A stretch of DNA of 64,000 nucleotides from RFSX01 sp964495785 (GCA_964495785.1 CAZBXL010000001.1:1-64000), one strand, 5' to 3'. Counted from the first letter of the stretch, positions 1 through 9,311 are shown. Program-made: numbers and translations. The notes: generated by a model from the sequence alone, not told the origin.

Positions 1-656
1 GAGCCTCCACCTCTTATAATCGCAATTATATGGTTATCATCTTCTTTAGCAGAACGGATAGCATCGACGACTTCTCTTTCTGTTTTCTGACCTTGCATCG
101 CAGCGGCGTACAGATTGATATTAAAGTCATACCCATAAGCATTCTCTGATAGTTGACTTACAAAATCTTGATATCCTGCAGCTGTCTCTGATGAGATGAC
201 AGCGATATTTTGTATTACGCTTGGCATTGGGACGGTAGCATTGAGATCGATGAGCTCTTTACTTTTAAGCTTGTCTATGATCTTTTGTCGATTCATCTCA
301 AACTGTCCAAATGTAAAAGCGGGATCTATATCAATGATATTGAAACTTAGTCCATACCTTTCACTGAATACAATATTGCCTTTTAGTTTGACCTTGACAC
401 CGGGGCTGAGAATGGAATCTGTTAATTCGTTGAGTTTCTTTTTGATAAAAAGAAATTGGCGGTACCATATTGTAGCAGAGGCTTTGGCGATAATATCATC
501 TGACGATTCGTCCTTTTCTATTAGGTCGAGATAAAGATTGCCCCTGGCATTGGATACAGAATTGAGCTCACACTCTATCCATATAGGTTCCTCAAAATTC
601 AGAGCGAGGACCCGTTTGATATATTGATTAACTTCGAATAATGAGTAAGCTTCCAA
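1..656 (-). CDS. xseA: Exodeoxyribonuclease VII large subunit, 3'-truncated by window edge
   Basis: Translating the minus strand gives an N-terminal OB-fold-like region that begins EAYSLFEVNQYIKRVL and contains NARGNLYLDLIEK. It is followed by the start of the catalytic domain with IAVISSETAAGYQDF and, at the window edge, IIRGGG. These are the conserved signatures of XseA, the large subunit of exonuclease VII, which degrades single-stranded DNA into oligonucleotides. About 218 codons are present, roughly half the usual length of about 400 or more, because the gene runs off the window. An in-frame TAA lies a few codons upstream and no ATG is available, so I place the start at a TTG (654-656). 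It lies 54 bases downstream of the TonB gene on the same strand. The small subunit xseB is not seen here. Confidence 0.9.
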   Translation of the reverse strand, partial: MEAYSLFEVNQYIKRVLALNFEEPIWIECELNSVSNARGNLYLDLIEKDESSDDIIAKASATIWYRQFLFIKKKLNELTDSILSPGVKVKLKGNIVFSERYGLSFNIIDIDPAFTFGQFEMNRQKIIDKLKSKELIDLNATVPMPSVIQNIAVISSETAAGYQDFVSQLSENAYGYDFNINLYAAAMQGQKTEREVVDAIRSAKEDDNHIIAIIRGGG

Positions 657-710
657 TCTTAGGCTATATTAATTTTGCGCTAAGATAGGAAGCTTATTAT
701 AATCTTTTAT

Positions 711-1760
711 TTATTGTCCGAAAGCGTTAATTCTTTGCAGTCTGACCTTAAGTTTTCCGCATTGCTCAGACGGTGCTTTTGGATCTGGCTCATATTTATA
801 ACCATAGAATCCTTTGAGGACATCTTTTTCCTTACCTCTTGGGATTGTAGCATCTGTCTCTAAGTCAAGTAGCTCTGCATAGATAACATTACCTCCTCTA
901 TTGACACACACTTTAGCAGTGATAAGTCTACCTTCTTGATTTTCGAATCCTACAGAAAGTATCTCAGTAATATTTCTCTTTATAACTCGTCTACCAAATA
1001 CGCCGTTTCCTGATCCATCATATTCTCCTACACCTCCACCGCCTGTGCCTGAGCCACTATCTCCATCATTTCCTGATTCGTCTCTACCTGCTCCTGTACC
1101 TGTCTTACCTTCTCCTGTGCCAGCATCTGTGCCATCTGACCTCGATGGATCGCCTTCTGGATTGCCCTGATCAGCACTACCTCCAGCTTTTATGACATCT
1201 AATATCTTTCCTATTTTAGTCTGTACAGATTCTTTAGCAGGCTCTGGTACAGGTTCAGGCGTCGGTTCTACGACTTCTGGTTCTGGTGCCGGCTCTGGTA
1301 TAGGTTCTGGCTCTGGATTATCTATTTCTATCTCTTCTTCTGCAGCAGTAATCTCAGTATCATCTTCGAATGTTGTCTCTGATACCACAGGGTCTGTAGT
1401 TGGTGTCGGTGGTGTAGGCGTTGGCGTAGGTAGTTTAACCTCCGGCCTCTTCGTCTCTACAGTCTTCGTCTGTTGATCTTTAATTTCTGCGACTTTATCA
1501 GCATTCTTACGTGGTGCTCCCTCTTTCTCTTGAGCTTTATTACTGTTAGAAGATTCGACGAATTCTTCCAACTTGGGAGGTATGATTTCTTCGAAGTTGA
1601 GCGCTACTGCATATTGCTTGTCTATAGCTTTCTCATATTCACAAGTAGAGAAAAATGCTAATAACAATAGCCCTACATGAAATACAAAAGATATCATGTT
1701 GGCTTTTCTTTTGTGAGCTCTTTCTGTTGCTTCTTCGTTGAGTAATAATTCGTTCGCCAT
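711..1760 (-). CDS. TonB-family energy transducer
   Basis: The 349-residue protein has a short cytoplasmic N-terminus, one membrane segment at about residues 22-40, and a long Pro/Glu/Thr-rich spacer (about 105-180). A Gly/Ser/Asp-rich linker follows, then a C-terminal domain (about 265-349) of the type seen in Bacteroidota TonB proteins (TAKVCVNRGGNVIYAE, then YGYKYEPDPKAPSEQCGKL). TonB proteins carry proton-motive energy from ExbB/ExbD across the periplasm to outer-membrane receptors. The usual exbB/exbD partners are not upstream: the gene is preceded by a 314-base intergenic stretch and a divergent gene. The ATG start is followed directly by the expected N-terminus. The family is clear; which receptors it serves cannot be told. 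Confidence 0.85.
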   Translation of the reverse strand: MANELLLNEEATERAHKRKANMISFVFHVGLLLLAFFSTCEYEKAIDKQYAVALNFEEIIPPKLEEFVESSNSNKAQEKEGAPRKNADKVAEIKDQQTKTVETKRPEVKLPTPTPTPPTPTTDPVVSETTFEDDTEITAAEEEIEIDNPEPEPIPEPAPEPEVVEPTPEPVPEPAKESVQTKIGKILDVIKAGGSADQGNPEGDPSRSDGTDAGTGEGKTGTGAGRDESGNDGDSGSGTGGGGVGEYDGSGNGVFGRRVIKRNITEILSVGFENQEGRLITAKVCVNRGGNVIYAELLDLETDATIPRGKEKDVLKGFYGYKYEPDPKAPSEQCGKLKVRLQRINAFGQ

Positions 1761-2074
1761 AAGTGTGGTTTATTGTAAGACTCTAATTTACAGTCATAAA
1801 ACTGTTATAAAGAGATTAAAATTTCAAATAAGTATAGAAAGTATTGCTATTTCTAATCATTTCGCCTTAATCTATTATATAATTCAATAGATATGCCAAT
1901 ATGTACTTTCGATATAAAAAGTCTGCACTATCAACCTTGAAGGTATATTATCAGTTATAATTGACAGATATTTGTCTTTACCTTTTGGACGTTTAATATC
2001 TGAGCATTACATACAAAGTTACATATATAATTAATTTTGATATGTGTTTAAATTCATTACATGAATCCTGATCT
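1761..2074. other. Divergent intergenic region
   Basis: This AT-rich 314-base stretch separates the divergent TonB gene (minus) and T9SS protein gene (plus). No coding potential or strong hairpin was seen. It should hold promoters in both directions. On the plus strand a TAATTTTG fits the -7 motif (listed separately). On the minus strand TAACTTTG at 2021-2014 also fits TAnnTTTG but lies about 250 bases from the tonB start, so it is doubtful. Confidence 0.5.
2032..2039 (+). promoter_or_regulatory. Putative Bacteroidota -7 promoter element
   Basis: TAATTTTG matches the Bacteroidota housekeeping -7 consensus TAnnTTTG and lies 35 bases before the ATG of the gene starting at 2075. That would give a leader of about 29 bases. 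I see no good TTG -33 element at the proper distance, so support rests on one motif. Confidence 0.3.
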
Positions 2075-4324
2075 ATGAAAAATCTCATCTTTATTACTCT
2101 ATTTTGTTCGAGTTCATTCTTAATTGCCCAGACTTTGGAGCCATTTGAGTGTGAGGTCATCATGGACTCTGAGCCATTAAAGTATCCGTTTGTAGGGGGT
2201 TTTTCTGCTCCTCAGTGGTCTGGTGGGGATTTTAATGGAGATGGGATACAGGATCTATTTATATTTGATAGAGCTGGTGTTGCCATGGTCTTCCTATATG
2301 ATGGAGTAGGTATAGGGTCTCAGGCTTATTCATATTCTCGAGATTACAACAGCAGCTTTCCTCCTATGGAGAATTGGGCTATATTAAGAGACTATGATCG
2401 TGATGGATTTCTTGATATTTACTCTAATCCTTCTCAAGGTATCTCAGGGGCTCAGCTACACAGAGGGACATTTGAGAATAATAAATGGTCGTTTGAACCT
2501 ATAAAAGTTGGTGGAGCTGATAGAGAAGAGGCTTATATATTTATAGATGAAGGTTCTGGATCTACAAATGTATATTTTTCATTCACTGATACTCCAGAGA
2601 TTATTGATGTGGACGGAGATGGGGATTTAGATATTTTATCTTTTGAGCCAGGAGGAGCATATCTTTCATTTTATAGAAATCTTCAAGTAGAAAATAACTT
2701 ACCTGCGACAGAGTCAGAATATGAGACAGGTGATTTTTGTTTTGGAAAATTTAAAGAAAGTGGTGTATCATCTGATATCATCCTTAGTACAAATGGGTCT
2801 TGTGCATCTGGGCTGCAAGATGAAAATGAAGTAGATCATAAGCTCCATGCTGGATCTACAATCATGGCTTTTGACAATGATAATGACGGAGACTTAGAAG
2901 TTGTGTTAGGAGATCTTGTCAATAATAATTTAGTCTATCTCGAGAATGGTGGCACTGCAGAAGAAGCATTAATGACATCTGTCGATACAAGGTTCCCTTC
3001 TTATAACTTATCAGTTGATATGCCTGTCTTTTTGGGTTCATACAATGTAGACGTAGATGGAGATGGACTTAAGGATCTGCTTGCAAGTCCTAATGTTGTG
3101 AGTAGTGCTGAGAATGTAAATAATGCTTGGTATTATAAAAATACAGGTGATCCAAATAATAGATTTGAGTTCAGACAGAATGATCTGATTGTAGAGGAGA
3201 TGGTTGACTTAGGAAGCTACTCTGCTCCTGCATTCATTGATTATAATGGTGATGGCCTACAAGATATTATTGTGGGCTCTGGAGGAAGATTTGACGGGTC
3301 GACTACTGATATGAGCTTATTTCTTTTTGAAAATACAGGGTCACTACAAACTCCAAAGTATGAACTTGTCGATGATGATTATCTTGATTTTTCTGCTTTT
3401 GCGACAACATCTCGTAATCCTTCTCCTACCATAGGAGACCTCGATGGTGATGGCGATAACGATATGCTCATGGGCGAGGAGAATGGATATTTATATTATT
3501 TTGAAAATACTGCAGGGCCAGATGCTCCTGTGTCATTCAGTACTCCTATATATCAATACATGGATATCCTTGTGGGTCAAAAGTCAAGACCATTTATAGT
3601 TGATCTCAATGAAGATGGACTTATGGATATCGTAGTTGGACAAAGAAAAACTGCTGCTCGTGATGGTATGACAGGTAATATTAATTATTTTGAAAATGTA
3701 GGAGAAGTGGGTAATCCACAATTTGTTGGTGATATACTTTCTGCTCCTAATATAGCAGTGTTGGGTGGTATGACAACAAGAGAAGGACTTCAGACATCTG
3801 CTGCGGGTGCTTCGGCTCCGTTCATTATCAAACAGAATGATGGATATCATTTTTATGTTGGTGCTCAGGAGGGTTTTGTCAGTCACTTCGTATATGATGG
3901 ATCTGATATTGAAGGTACATTTGAGAGAATAGATTCTACCTTTGGAGATATAGATGAGAGCAGATGGAGTATCCCGACTATGGCAGATGTAGATGGTGAT
4001 GGTATGATGGAAATGTTAGTCGGTAACTTCAGAGGAGGACTTTCTTTCTATAATACATTTATTAATGATAGAATAGTGTCTACTGCAGATCTGCCTACTG
4101 AAACATCTAAAATATTTCCTAATCCAGCTGGCAATATTCTCAACGTAGAGTTGTCATCATATTACAATGTAGAATACCGATTATTGGATATGAACGGGAG
4201 AGTCGTGAAAGCTAACTCCCTCAATGGTGCTCAGATAAATCTTTCTGACTTAATGAATGGGATGTATCTAATTGAGTTACGATATGACAATAGAGTAGAA
4301 GTCCAGAAATTTATTAAGATATAA
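2075..4324 (+). CDS. Secreted FG-GAP/VCBS-repeat protein with T9SS type A sorting domain
   Basis: The 749-residue protein starts with a signal peptide (MKNLIFITLFCSSSFLIAQ). Its body carries at least nine calcium-binding-like repeats of the form D-x-D/N-x-D-G-x-x-D, for example DVDGDGDLDIL, DYNGDGLQDII and DLDGDGDNDML. These are FG-GAP/VCBS repeats that build a beta-propeller. The last 70 or so residues (IFPNPAGNILNVEL ... GMYLIELRYDNRVEVQKF) form a type A T9SS C-terminal sorting domain, so the protein should cross the outer membrane by the type IX system and be surface-anchored or released. No enzyme domain is visible; a binding or adhesion role is inference. It stands alone between a divergent TonB gene and the oppositely oriented yggS. 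Confidence 0.85.
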   Translation: MKNLIFITLFCSSSFLIAQTLEPFECEVIMDSEPLKYPFVGGFSAPQWSGGDFNGDGIQDLFIFDRAGVAMVFLYDGVGIGSQAYSYSRDYNSSFPPMENWAILRDYDRDGFLDIYSNPSQGISGAQLHRGTFENNKWSFEPIKVGGADREEAYIFIDEGSGSTNVYFSFTDTPEIIDVDGDGDLDILSFEPGGAYLSFYRNLQVENNLPATESEYETGDFCFGKFKESGVSSDIILSTNGSCASGLQDENEVDHKLHAGSTIMAFDNDNDGDLEVVLGDLVNNNLVYLENGGTAEEALMTSVDTRFPSYNLSVDMPVFLGSYNVDVDGDGLKDLLASPNVVSSAENVNNAWYYKNTGDPNNRFEFRQNDLIVEEMVDLGSYSAPAFIDYNGDGLQDIIVGSGGRFDGSTTDMSLFLFENTGSLQTPKYELVDDDYLDFSAFATTSRNPSPTIGDLDGDGDNDMLMGEENGYLYYFENTAGPDAPVSFSTPIYQYMDILVGQKSRPFIVDLNEDGLMDIVVGQRKTAARDGMTGNINYFENVGEVGNPQFVGDILSAPNIAVLGGMTTREGLQTSAAGASAPFIIKQNDGYHFYVGAQEGFVSHFVYDGSDIEGTFERIDSTFGDIDESRWSIPTMADVDGDGMMEMLVGNFRGGLSFYNTFINDRIVSTADLPTETSKIFPNPAGNILNVELSSYYNVEYRLLDMNGRVVKANSLNGAQINLSDLMNGMYLIELRYDNRVEVQKFIKI

Positions 4325-4441
4325 CATATTGTTATTTTATATAATATATTATAATCTATAAATTAAATAGTTAGGCTTGATAAACGCTTGCATCGTTTAG
4401 TCCTGTATCTTAAAAGACTGATTATTCTTGTGTATAGATAT

Positions 4442-5086
4442 CTATCTGGCTCCGAATAGTAAACTGCCGATCCTTACCATGGTCGAGCCATGCTCTATAG
4501 CCATCTCATAGTCACCAGACATACCCATGGAGATTTCACAAAAATTATCATTGAGAGAAAAGTAGTCTGTCTTAAGTTGGTCGTAATACCCTTTTAAGGT
4601 TGTGAATTCTGATTCTGTTGTTGTCGTGTCAGATGTAAATGTTCCGATGCCCATCACACCCTTGATATTGAGATTCTTAAGCATCTTAAGTTCTTCTAAT
4701 TCGGAGATGAGTTGATCGTAATTATAGCCAGACTTACTATCTTCTTTGGCTATTTTAATCTGTAGTAGTATGTTGATGCTTCTTTCATTTTTGATAGCTT
4801 CTTTTTGGATCACTTGAGCTAAGGCTAAGCTATCTACAGATTGAATACATGATATAAATGGTGCTATGTATTTGACCTTGTTTTTCTGTAGCTGACCTAT
4901 GAGGTGCCACTGTATATCTTTGGGAAGAAGCTCGTTTTTTTCTGTAAGTTCTTGGACTCTATTTTCTCCAAAGATTCTTTGACCTTTTGCATACATTTCT
5001 TGGATAGCAGTGGCTGGCTTAGTCTTCGATACAGCAACCAGAGTCACATTGTTCTTTCTGAACTGAGCCATTAGCTTTTCATACAT
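4442..5086 (-). CDS. YggS/PROSC family PLP homeostasis protein
   Basis: This 214-residue protein has the hallmarks of the YggS/YBL036c family. They are LVAVSKTKP with the PLP-binding lysine (about Lys21), FGENRVQEL, WHLIGQLQKNK, SVDSLALA, and a C-terminal phosphate-binding stretch SMGMSGDYEMAIEHGSTMVRIGSLLFG. The family is a single TIM barrel that binds pyridoxal phosphate without known catalysis and balances PLP and amino or keto acid pools. At 214 residues it is slightly shorter than usual at the N-terminus. It lies 28 bases downstream of the deoxynucleoside kinase on the same strand and may be co-transcribed with it. Confidence 0.93.
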   Translation of the reverse strand: MYEKLMAQFRKNNVTLVAVSKTKPATAIQEMYAKGQRIFGENRVQELTEKNELLPKDIQWHLIGQLQKNKVKYIAPFISCIQSVDSLALAQVIQKEAIKNERSINILLQIKIAKEDSKSGYNYDQLISELEELKMLKNLNIKGVMGIGTFTSDTTTTESEFTTLKGYYDQLKTDYFSLNDNFCEISMGMSGDYEMAIEHGSTMVRIGSLLFGAR

Positions 5087-5114
5087 AGACTTATAATTAT
5101 GTATTTATACCAAC

Positions 5115-5732
5115 TTAAAAGAGACCAAATAGTTTGCTATCGATTTGTTGTATGATCATACCAAAGTCCTCTGGATTTTTTTTGAAGTCTGTCACGTCAG
5201 CATCTACTACCAGAAGCTTTCCTATCTTATAACCATCGATCCAGTCATTATACTTTTGGTTAAGTCGCTTAAGATAATCAAGGCTGATACTGCCTTCATA
5301 ATCTCTACCTCGGGTATGTATATGTTCTACAAGTTTAGGGATACTCGCTTTCAGATATATGAGAAGATCTGGAGGATCTACCTGACTCGTCATTGTCTCG
5401 AATAGGCTCTTGTAATTTCCAAAATCTCTCGTAGACATCAATCCCATCTCGTGAAGGTTAGGAGCAAATATATTAGCGTCTTCATAGATCGTTCTGTCTT
5501 GGATGACAATTTTGTCACCAGCTTTTATATCTAATATTTGACGATATCGAGAGTTGAGAAAATAAATCTGTAGATTAAATGACCATCTGTGCATATCATC
5601 GTAGAAGTCACTTAGATAAGGATTGGTCTCTGCATCTTCATAATGGACATCCCAGTTAAAGTGCTTGCCGAGCATTTCTGTAAGTGTGGTCTTGCCGGCA
5701 CCTATGTTACCAGCTACGGCTATATGTTTTAT
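5115..5732 (-). CDS. Deoxynucleoside kinase, no canonical start codon
   Basis: The protein belongs to the deoxynucleoside kinase (dNK/dGK/dAK) family, which phosphorylates deoxynucleosides for nucleotide salvage. The P-loop is GNIGAGKT, the DRS-like motif is IQDRTIYEDANIFAP, and the LID-region motif is HTRGRDYEGSISLDYLKRLN. The first in-frame ATG (5675) would remove the P-loop, so the true start must be upstream. Reading back to the in-frame stop there is no ATG, GTG or TTG. The best homology-based start is the ATA at 5730-5732, giving (M)KHIAVAGNIGAGKTT and 205 residues, a normal family length. A CTG at 5742-5744 is the alternative. Either the gene uses a rare start or the assembly carries a base error. 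Confidence 0.85.
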   Translation of the reverse strand: MKHIAVAGNIGAGKTTLTEMLGKHFNWDVHYEDAETNPYLSDFYDDMHRWSFNLQIYFLNSRYRQILDIKAGDKIVIQDRTIYEDANIFAPNLHEMGLMSTRDFGNYKSLFETMTSQVDPPDLLIYLKASIPKLVEHIHTRGRDYEGSISLDYLKRLNQKYNDWIDGYKIGKLLVVDADVTDFKKNPEDFGMIIQQIDSKLFGLF

Positions 5733-5929
5733 GTCAGATTTCAGAGTAGTTCTATTATTTTAAGACAATTACCTCAGCGGTATTATAGGATGCTAAAATA
5801 CAATTTAGACGGATAAGAGCTTATGATTATCTAAATAATTAATAATTACTCAGATATATCTATAAATTGTAAGCTGAAAAGGCTAAGAATAATAATAACG
5901 CCGTTACATAATTAACTTACAGCTTTGTT

Positions 5930-6664
5930 ATGAATGAGAAAATAATCGAAATAGATACTATCAAAAAGGTATACACAATGGGTACAGAGAAAGTCTATGC
6001 CCTTAATGGTGTAAGCTTGGATATACATCGTAATGCATATATGGCTCTGATGGGCCCCTCCGGTTCCGGTAAGTCTACATTAATGAATCTGCTGGGCTTA
6101 TTAGATACGCCGACGAATGGAAGATATCTGCTCAAAGATCAGGTTGTTAGTGAAATGACAGATTCAGAGCTGGCTGATGTAAGGAATAAAGAAATTGGAT
6201 TTGTCTTTCAGACATTTAATCTACTGCCACGATTATCATCTTTAGAAAATGTGGCATTACCTTTAGTATACTCAGGGCTGAGCAAAAGTAAAAGATTGAA
6301 AAAGGCAAAAGATGTTCTCGGTATAGTAGGATTAGGAGACAGAGTAGGGCATAAGCCTAATGAGCTCTCCGGTGGCCAGCGCCAGCGTGTTGCTATTGCT
6401 CGAGCATTAGTTAATGATCCAGCTCTTATATTAGCAGATGAGCCTACTGGTAATCTTGATACGAAAACCTCTATCGAAATTATGGCAATACTCGAAGAGA
6501 TTCATAATCAAGGTAATACAGTCATTCTTGTGACCCACGAACCTGAGATTGCCGCTCATGCTCACAGGATCGTAAGATTAAGAGACGGACTATTAGAGTC
6601 TGATATCAAGAACGACAATATCGTAAGTGCACATGATCCAGATCACTTTTACAACAAAAATTAA
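5930..6664 (+). CDS. ABC transporter ATP-binding protein (LolD/MacB type)
   Basis: The 244-residue ATPase has Walker A GPSGSGKS (42-49), Q-loop FVFQTFNLLPRLS (Q94), signature LSGGQRQ (146-152), Walker B ILADEPTGNLD (about 167-177) and the H-loop VILVTHEPE. The FNLLPRLSSLENV and GNLD stretches are typical of the MacB/LolD/FtsE group, which powers lipoprotein release or export rather than substrate import. No permease gene adjoins it: 21 bases downstream lies the cobalamin adenosyltransferase. The partner must therefore be elsewhere, and the exact substrate is unknown. Confidence 0.9.
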   Translation: MNEKIIEIDTIKKVYTMGTEKVYALNGVSLDIHRNAYMALMGPSGSGKSTLMNLLGLLDTPTNGRYLLKDQVVSEMTDSELADVRNKEIGFVFQTFNLLPRLSSLENVALPLVYSGLSKSKRLKKAKDVLGIVGLGDRVGHKPNELSGGQRQRVAIARALVNDPALILADEPTGNLDTKTSIEIMAILEEIHNQGNTVILVTHEPEIAAHAHRIVRLRDGLLESDIKNDNIVSAHDPDHFYNKN

Positions 6665-6685
6665 ATCTCCTAATTTACCTATCAT

Positions 6686-7231
6686 ATGAAAGTCTATACT
6701 AAAACAGGAGATGGTGGTGGCACGTCTTTATTTGGAGGTACTAAGGTATCCAAAGATGATATACAGATAGAAGCTTATGGAACAGTAGATGAGCTTAATT
6801 CATTCATAGGTGTTCTGATATCAGAAGTCAATGAATCCCCATTGAGCCAAGAACTTAAAGATATACAGCCTATACTGTTTGATATCGGGAGTCACTTGGC
6901 CTCAGATGGTAAGATGCCAGATTACTTGCCGGCTCTGGATGATAATAATATTACTGTTTTAGAAAATTCTATTGATAGAATGACTTCTGACTTACCAGAA
7001 TTAAAGGCTTTCATTATGCCTGGTGGTAATTCTCGTATAGCTCGTGCTCACATATGTAGAGTTATATGTCGTAGAGCAGAAAGACGAGTTGTAACAATGT
7101 CAAACAGCCATGAAAAATTGCCACGATTTATACAAATATATCTCAATAGGTTATCTGATTACTTCTTTGTAGTTGCAAGATACCTTGCTCACTTAGATGG
7201 AATAGATGAAGTGAAGTGGAACGCTAAATAA
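6686..7231 (+). CDS. Cob(I)yrinic acid a,c-diamide adenosyltransferase, PduO type
   Basis: The 181-residue protein carries the N-terminal ATP-binding signature KVYTKTGDGGGTSLFGG, YGTVDELNSFIG, and the C-terminal signature RAHICRVICRRAERRVV. All are diagnostic of PduO/MMAB corrinoid adenosyltransferases. The enzyme transfers adenosine from ATP to cob(I)alamin to make coenzyme B12. Length and start are normal. It is 21 bases behind an ABC ATPase gene and faces, across a gap of unknown true size, a DUF6580 membrane gene, a family I associate with B12-related loci. No B12-dependent enzyme is seen in the window. Confidence 0.95.
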   Translation: MKVYTKTGDGGGTSLFGGTKVSKDDIQIEAYGTVDELNSFIGVLISEVNESPLSQELKDIQPILFDIGSHLASDGKMPDYLPALDDNNITVLENSIDRMTSDLPELKAFIMPGGNSRIARAHICRVICRRAERRVVTMSNSHEKLPRFIQIYLNRLSDYFFVVARYLAHLDGIDEVKWNAK

Positions 7232-7249
7232 TTATTAGTTACGAGTTAC

Positions 7250-7349
7250 NNNNNNNNNNNNNNNNNNNNNNNNNNNNNNNNNNNNNNNNNNNNNNNNNNN
7301 NNNNNNNNNNNNNNNNNNNNNNNNNNNNNNNNNNNNNNNNNNNNNNNNN
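7250..7349. other. Assembly gap (100 N)
   Basis: Exactly 100 unknown bases, the conventional placeholder for a scaffold join of unknown size. It sits between the convergent adenosyltransferase and DUF6580 genes and does not obviously interrupt either. Confidence 0.95.
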
Positions 7350-7361
7350 ACGTCAATAGCC

Positions 7362-7931
7362 TTAAGCGGTTACTTTCTCTAATTTTGTAAATACGCTTTT
7401 TCCATTCATATAATATTCAAAGAATGCAACAAAGAGTGGAATGAATATAACATTACCTAACATCGTATTTCTAAAGAACGGAACACCTGCTATTATTGCC
7501 GTCCACAGACCTGATAGAGTCTTAGGGTAGATAGACAAAGGAGAAGCCCAAGCTCCTATATTGGTAATGAAGAAAAATAAAATAGAAGCGATTAGAGTGC
7601 CTCCTATTATTTTTGTTGAAGCCTTTTTATTTGTTAAAACAATTCCTAATACTACAGTAAGTAGAAATGCTCCGTATACAGTGATCATATAGTCAGAGAA
7701 CCACACGAAACCAGAATTAGCGCTTGCAAAAACTGTGTTATTGAGAATAAGATCACTTGCGTATAGCGTGATGATAGGGACAATAAAAGCTAAGATTCTT
7801 TTATTGAAATACATCCCCCCAGCTAAGGCCATAGCTCCTACAGGAGTGATATTACTTATATGAGGTAGTAATCTGTAGATTCCACAAGCTATTATGACCA
7901 TGACAAGTATACCGACCTTATTATTTTTCAT
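7362..7931 (-). CDS. DUF6580-like integral membrane protein
   Basis: A 189-residue, strongly hydrophobic protein with about five or six membrane segments. The N-terminal pattern GIYRLLPHISNITPVGAMAL followed by GGMYF and later ITLYASDLILNN matches what I recall of DUF6580, a Bacteroidota and Proteobacteria membrane family resembling the substrate-binding S components of vitamin transporters. I chose the internal ATG at 7931 (MKNNKVGILVMVII) over the upstream ATG at 8051, because the extra 40 residues are polar, unlike the family, and overlap the neighbouring promoter area. Its position next to a B12 adenosyltransferase hints at corrinoid uptake, but that is inference. The substrate is unknown. 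Confidence 0.7.
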   Translation of the reverse strand: MKNNKVGILVMVIIACGIYRLLPHISNITPVGAMALAGGMYFNKRILAFIVPIITLYASDLILNNTVFASANSGFVWFSDYMITVYGAFLLTVVLGIVLTNKKASTKIIGGTLIASILFFFITNIGAWASPLSIYPKTLSGLWTAIIAGVPFFRNTMLGNVIFIPLFVAFFEYYMNGKSVFTKLEKVTA

Positions 7932-8099
7932 ATCTATGATTTGATTGCAAAAATGGTTTAAAATATCCAAAATTGGTAGTGATATCTGAATATTTGAAGC
8001 ATTAATATCAATTTTATCTGATATAATATCAACAAAAAAAGTGCTTATCAATCGTTATTTTTACACGTTAATTGAGCAAAATTTAATATTCAACTGAGG

Positions 8100-9311
8100 A
8101 TGGGGACATTGTTTTTTAATAAAGCAACGAATGGTAATAATGATTGGTGGCGATATATTGTAGTGACCATTGTTGTGGGTATAGGATATATGATTGGCCA
8201 GTTTCCGTTGGCATTAGCGATAACGCGATCATCCTCGGATAATCCTGAGGTCCAGAAATCCAACTTAGAAGAATTCAGTACTAATCCTGATTTCTCAACT
8301 TTTGGCATTAATAGCAATATGGGGTTTGCTCTTTTGCTACTGATGTTTGTAGGAGCTATGACTGCGTTTTATTTTATTTTTAAACCAGTCCATGACAGAG
8401 AATTCAAAAGCCTCGTTAATCCATTTTCTAAGATAAGATGGAATAGAATATATACTTCATTTGGCCTATGGCTGGTCATGACGATCATATTAGAAGTAGT
8501 TGCTTATTTTGTATATCCCGATAATTATACTTTCTCTTTTAGGTGGAATACTTTCATCCCACTTGTGCTCATATCATTATTGATCTTACCGATACAGACA
8601 AGTACAGAAGAATTATTCTTCAGAGGATACATTATGCAAGGGACAGGACTTACGCCTACGTACAAGCTATTGAGTATTTTAGGTTCTATTGCATTGGCAA
8701 TAATTTTTTATACCAGCATATCTAAGTTGGATTTTATGAATGTCTTAGATGATTCAGTCCTACTGATTATCATAAGAAAAACAGGATTGCTGACAGCATT
8801 GATATTAATTTCTTTAGGATTAAATTACCTACTCATATCATTGGTCCAAAACTTAAAATTAGCTAACGATCACTTTCTTATGAAGAGGACTAAGTTGTTG
8901 CCTCTGATTATAAGTTCTGTACTATTTGGACTAATACATGCTATGAATCCGGAGATAGAAAAATTTGGATTTGGCATTATGCAAGCTTATTATATCAGTG
9001 CAGGATTGGTCTTAGGTATTATGACAATAATGGATAATGGTCTTGAGCTCGCTTTGGGTGTACACGCTGCTACTAATTTTTCTGGGGCTGTATTTGTGGG
9101 ATATTCAGGTGCTGCGATACAAACTGATGCATTATTCAAAACAGATGATATTAATCCTGTCTTATTATTGATCTTTTTTATAATAATATCAATTTGCTTT
9201 TTATTATATATGAAAAGAAAATATCAATGGGCCTCTTTTTCAAGTATTTTCGAAACGATAGAAGATACTTCAGATGATAATATTTTAAATGAAAAATATA
9301 ACACACTTTAG
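8100..9311 (+). CDS. CPBP-family intramembrane glutamic endopeptidase
   Basis: The 403-residue polytopic membrane protein has the three CPBP (Rce1/Abi) motifs. These are EELFFRGYIMQG with the catalytic glutamates and arginine (E170, E171, R175), FGLIHAMNPE with H280, and GVHAATN with H322. Family members are intramembrane proteases related to CAAX prenyl proteases; bacterial substrates are mostly unknown. An unusually long segment (about 200-265) separates motifs 1 and 2. The gene leads a same-strand run: the stop at 9311 is one base before the ATG of the M1 peptidase, so the two are probably co-translated. Confidence 0.9.
   Translation: MGTLFFNKATNGNNDWWRYIVVTIVVGIGYMIGQFPLALAITRSSSDNPEVQKSNLEEFSTNPDFSTFGINSNMGFALLLLMFVGAMTAFYFIFKPVHDREFKSLVNPFSKIRWNRIYTSFGLWLVMTIILEVVAYFVYPDNYTFSFRWNTFIPLVLISLLILPIQTSTEELFFRGYIMQGTGLTPTYKLLSILGSIALAIIFYTSISKLDFMNVLDDSVLLIIIRKTGLLTALILISLGLNYLLISLVQNLKLANDHFLMKRTKLLPLIISSVLFGLIHAMNPEIEKFGFGIMQAYYISAGLVLGIMTIMDNGLELALGVHAATNFSGAVFVGYSGAAIQTDALFKTDDINPVLLLIFFIIISICFLLYMKRKYQWASFSSIFETIEDTSDDNILNEKYNTL

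Noticed and set aside
1192..1476. Plus-strand ORF rich in Gly, Ser and Val opposite the TonB gene
   Set aside because: It is the antisense shadow of the Pro/Glu/Thr-rich TonB spacer; the biased composition explains the open frame.
8100..9311. CPBP protease as part of an abortive-infection defence system
   Set aside because: Although the family is also called Abi, the neighbours are peptidase, SRPBCC and TonB genes, with no defence genes.
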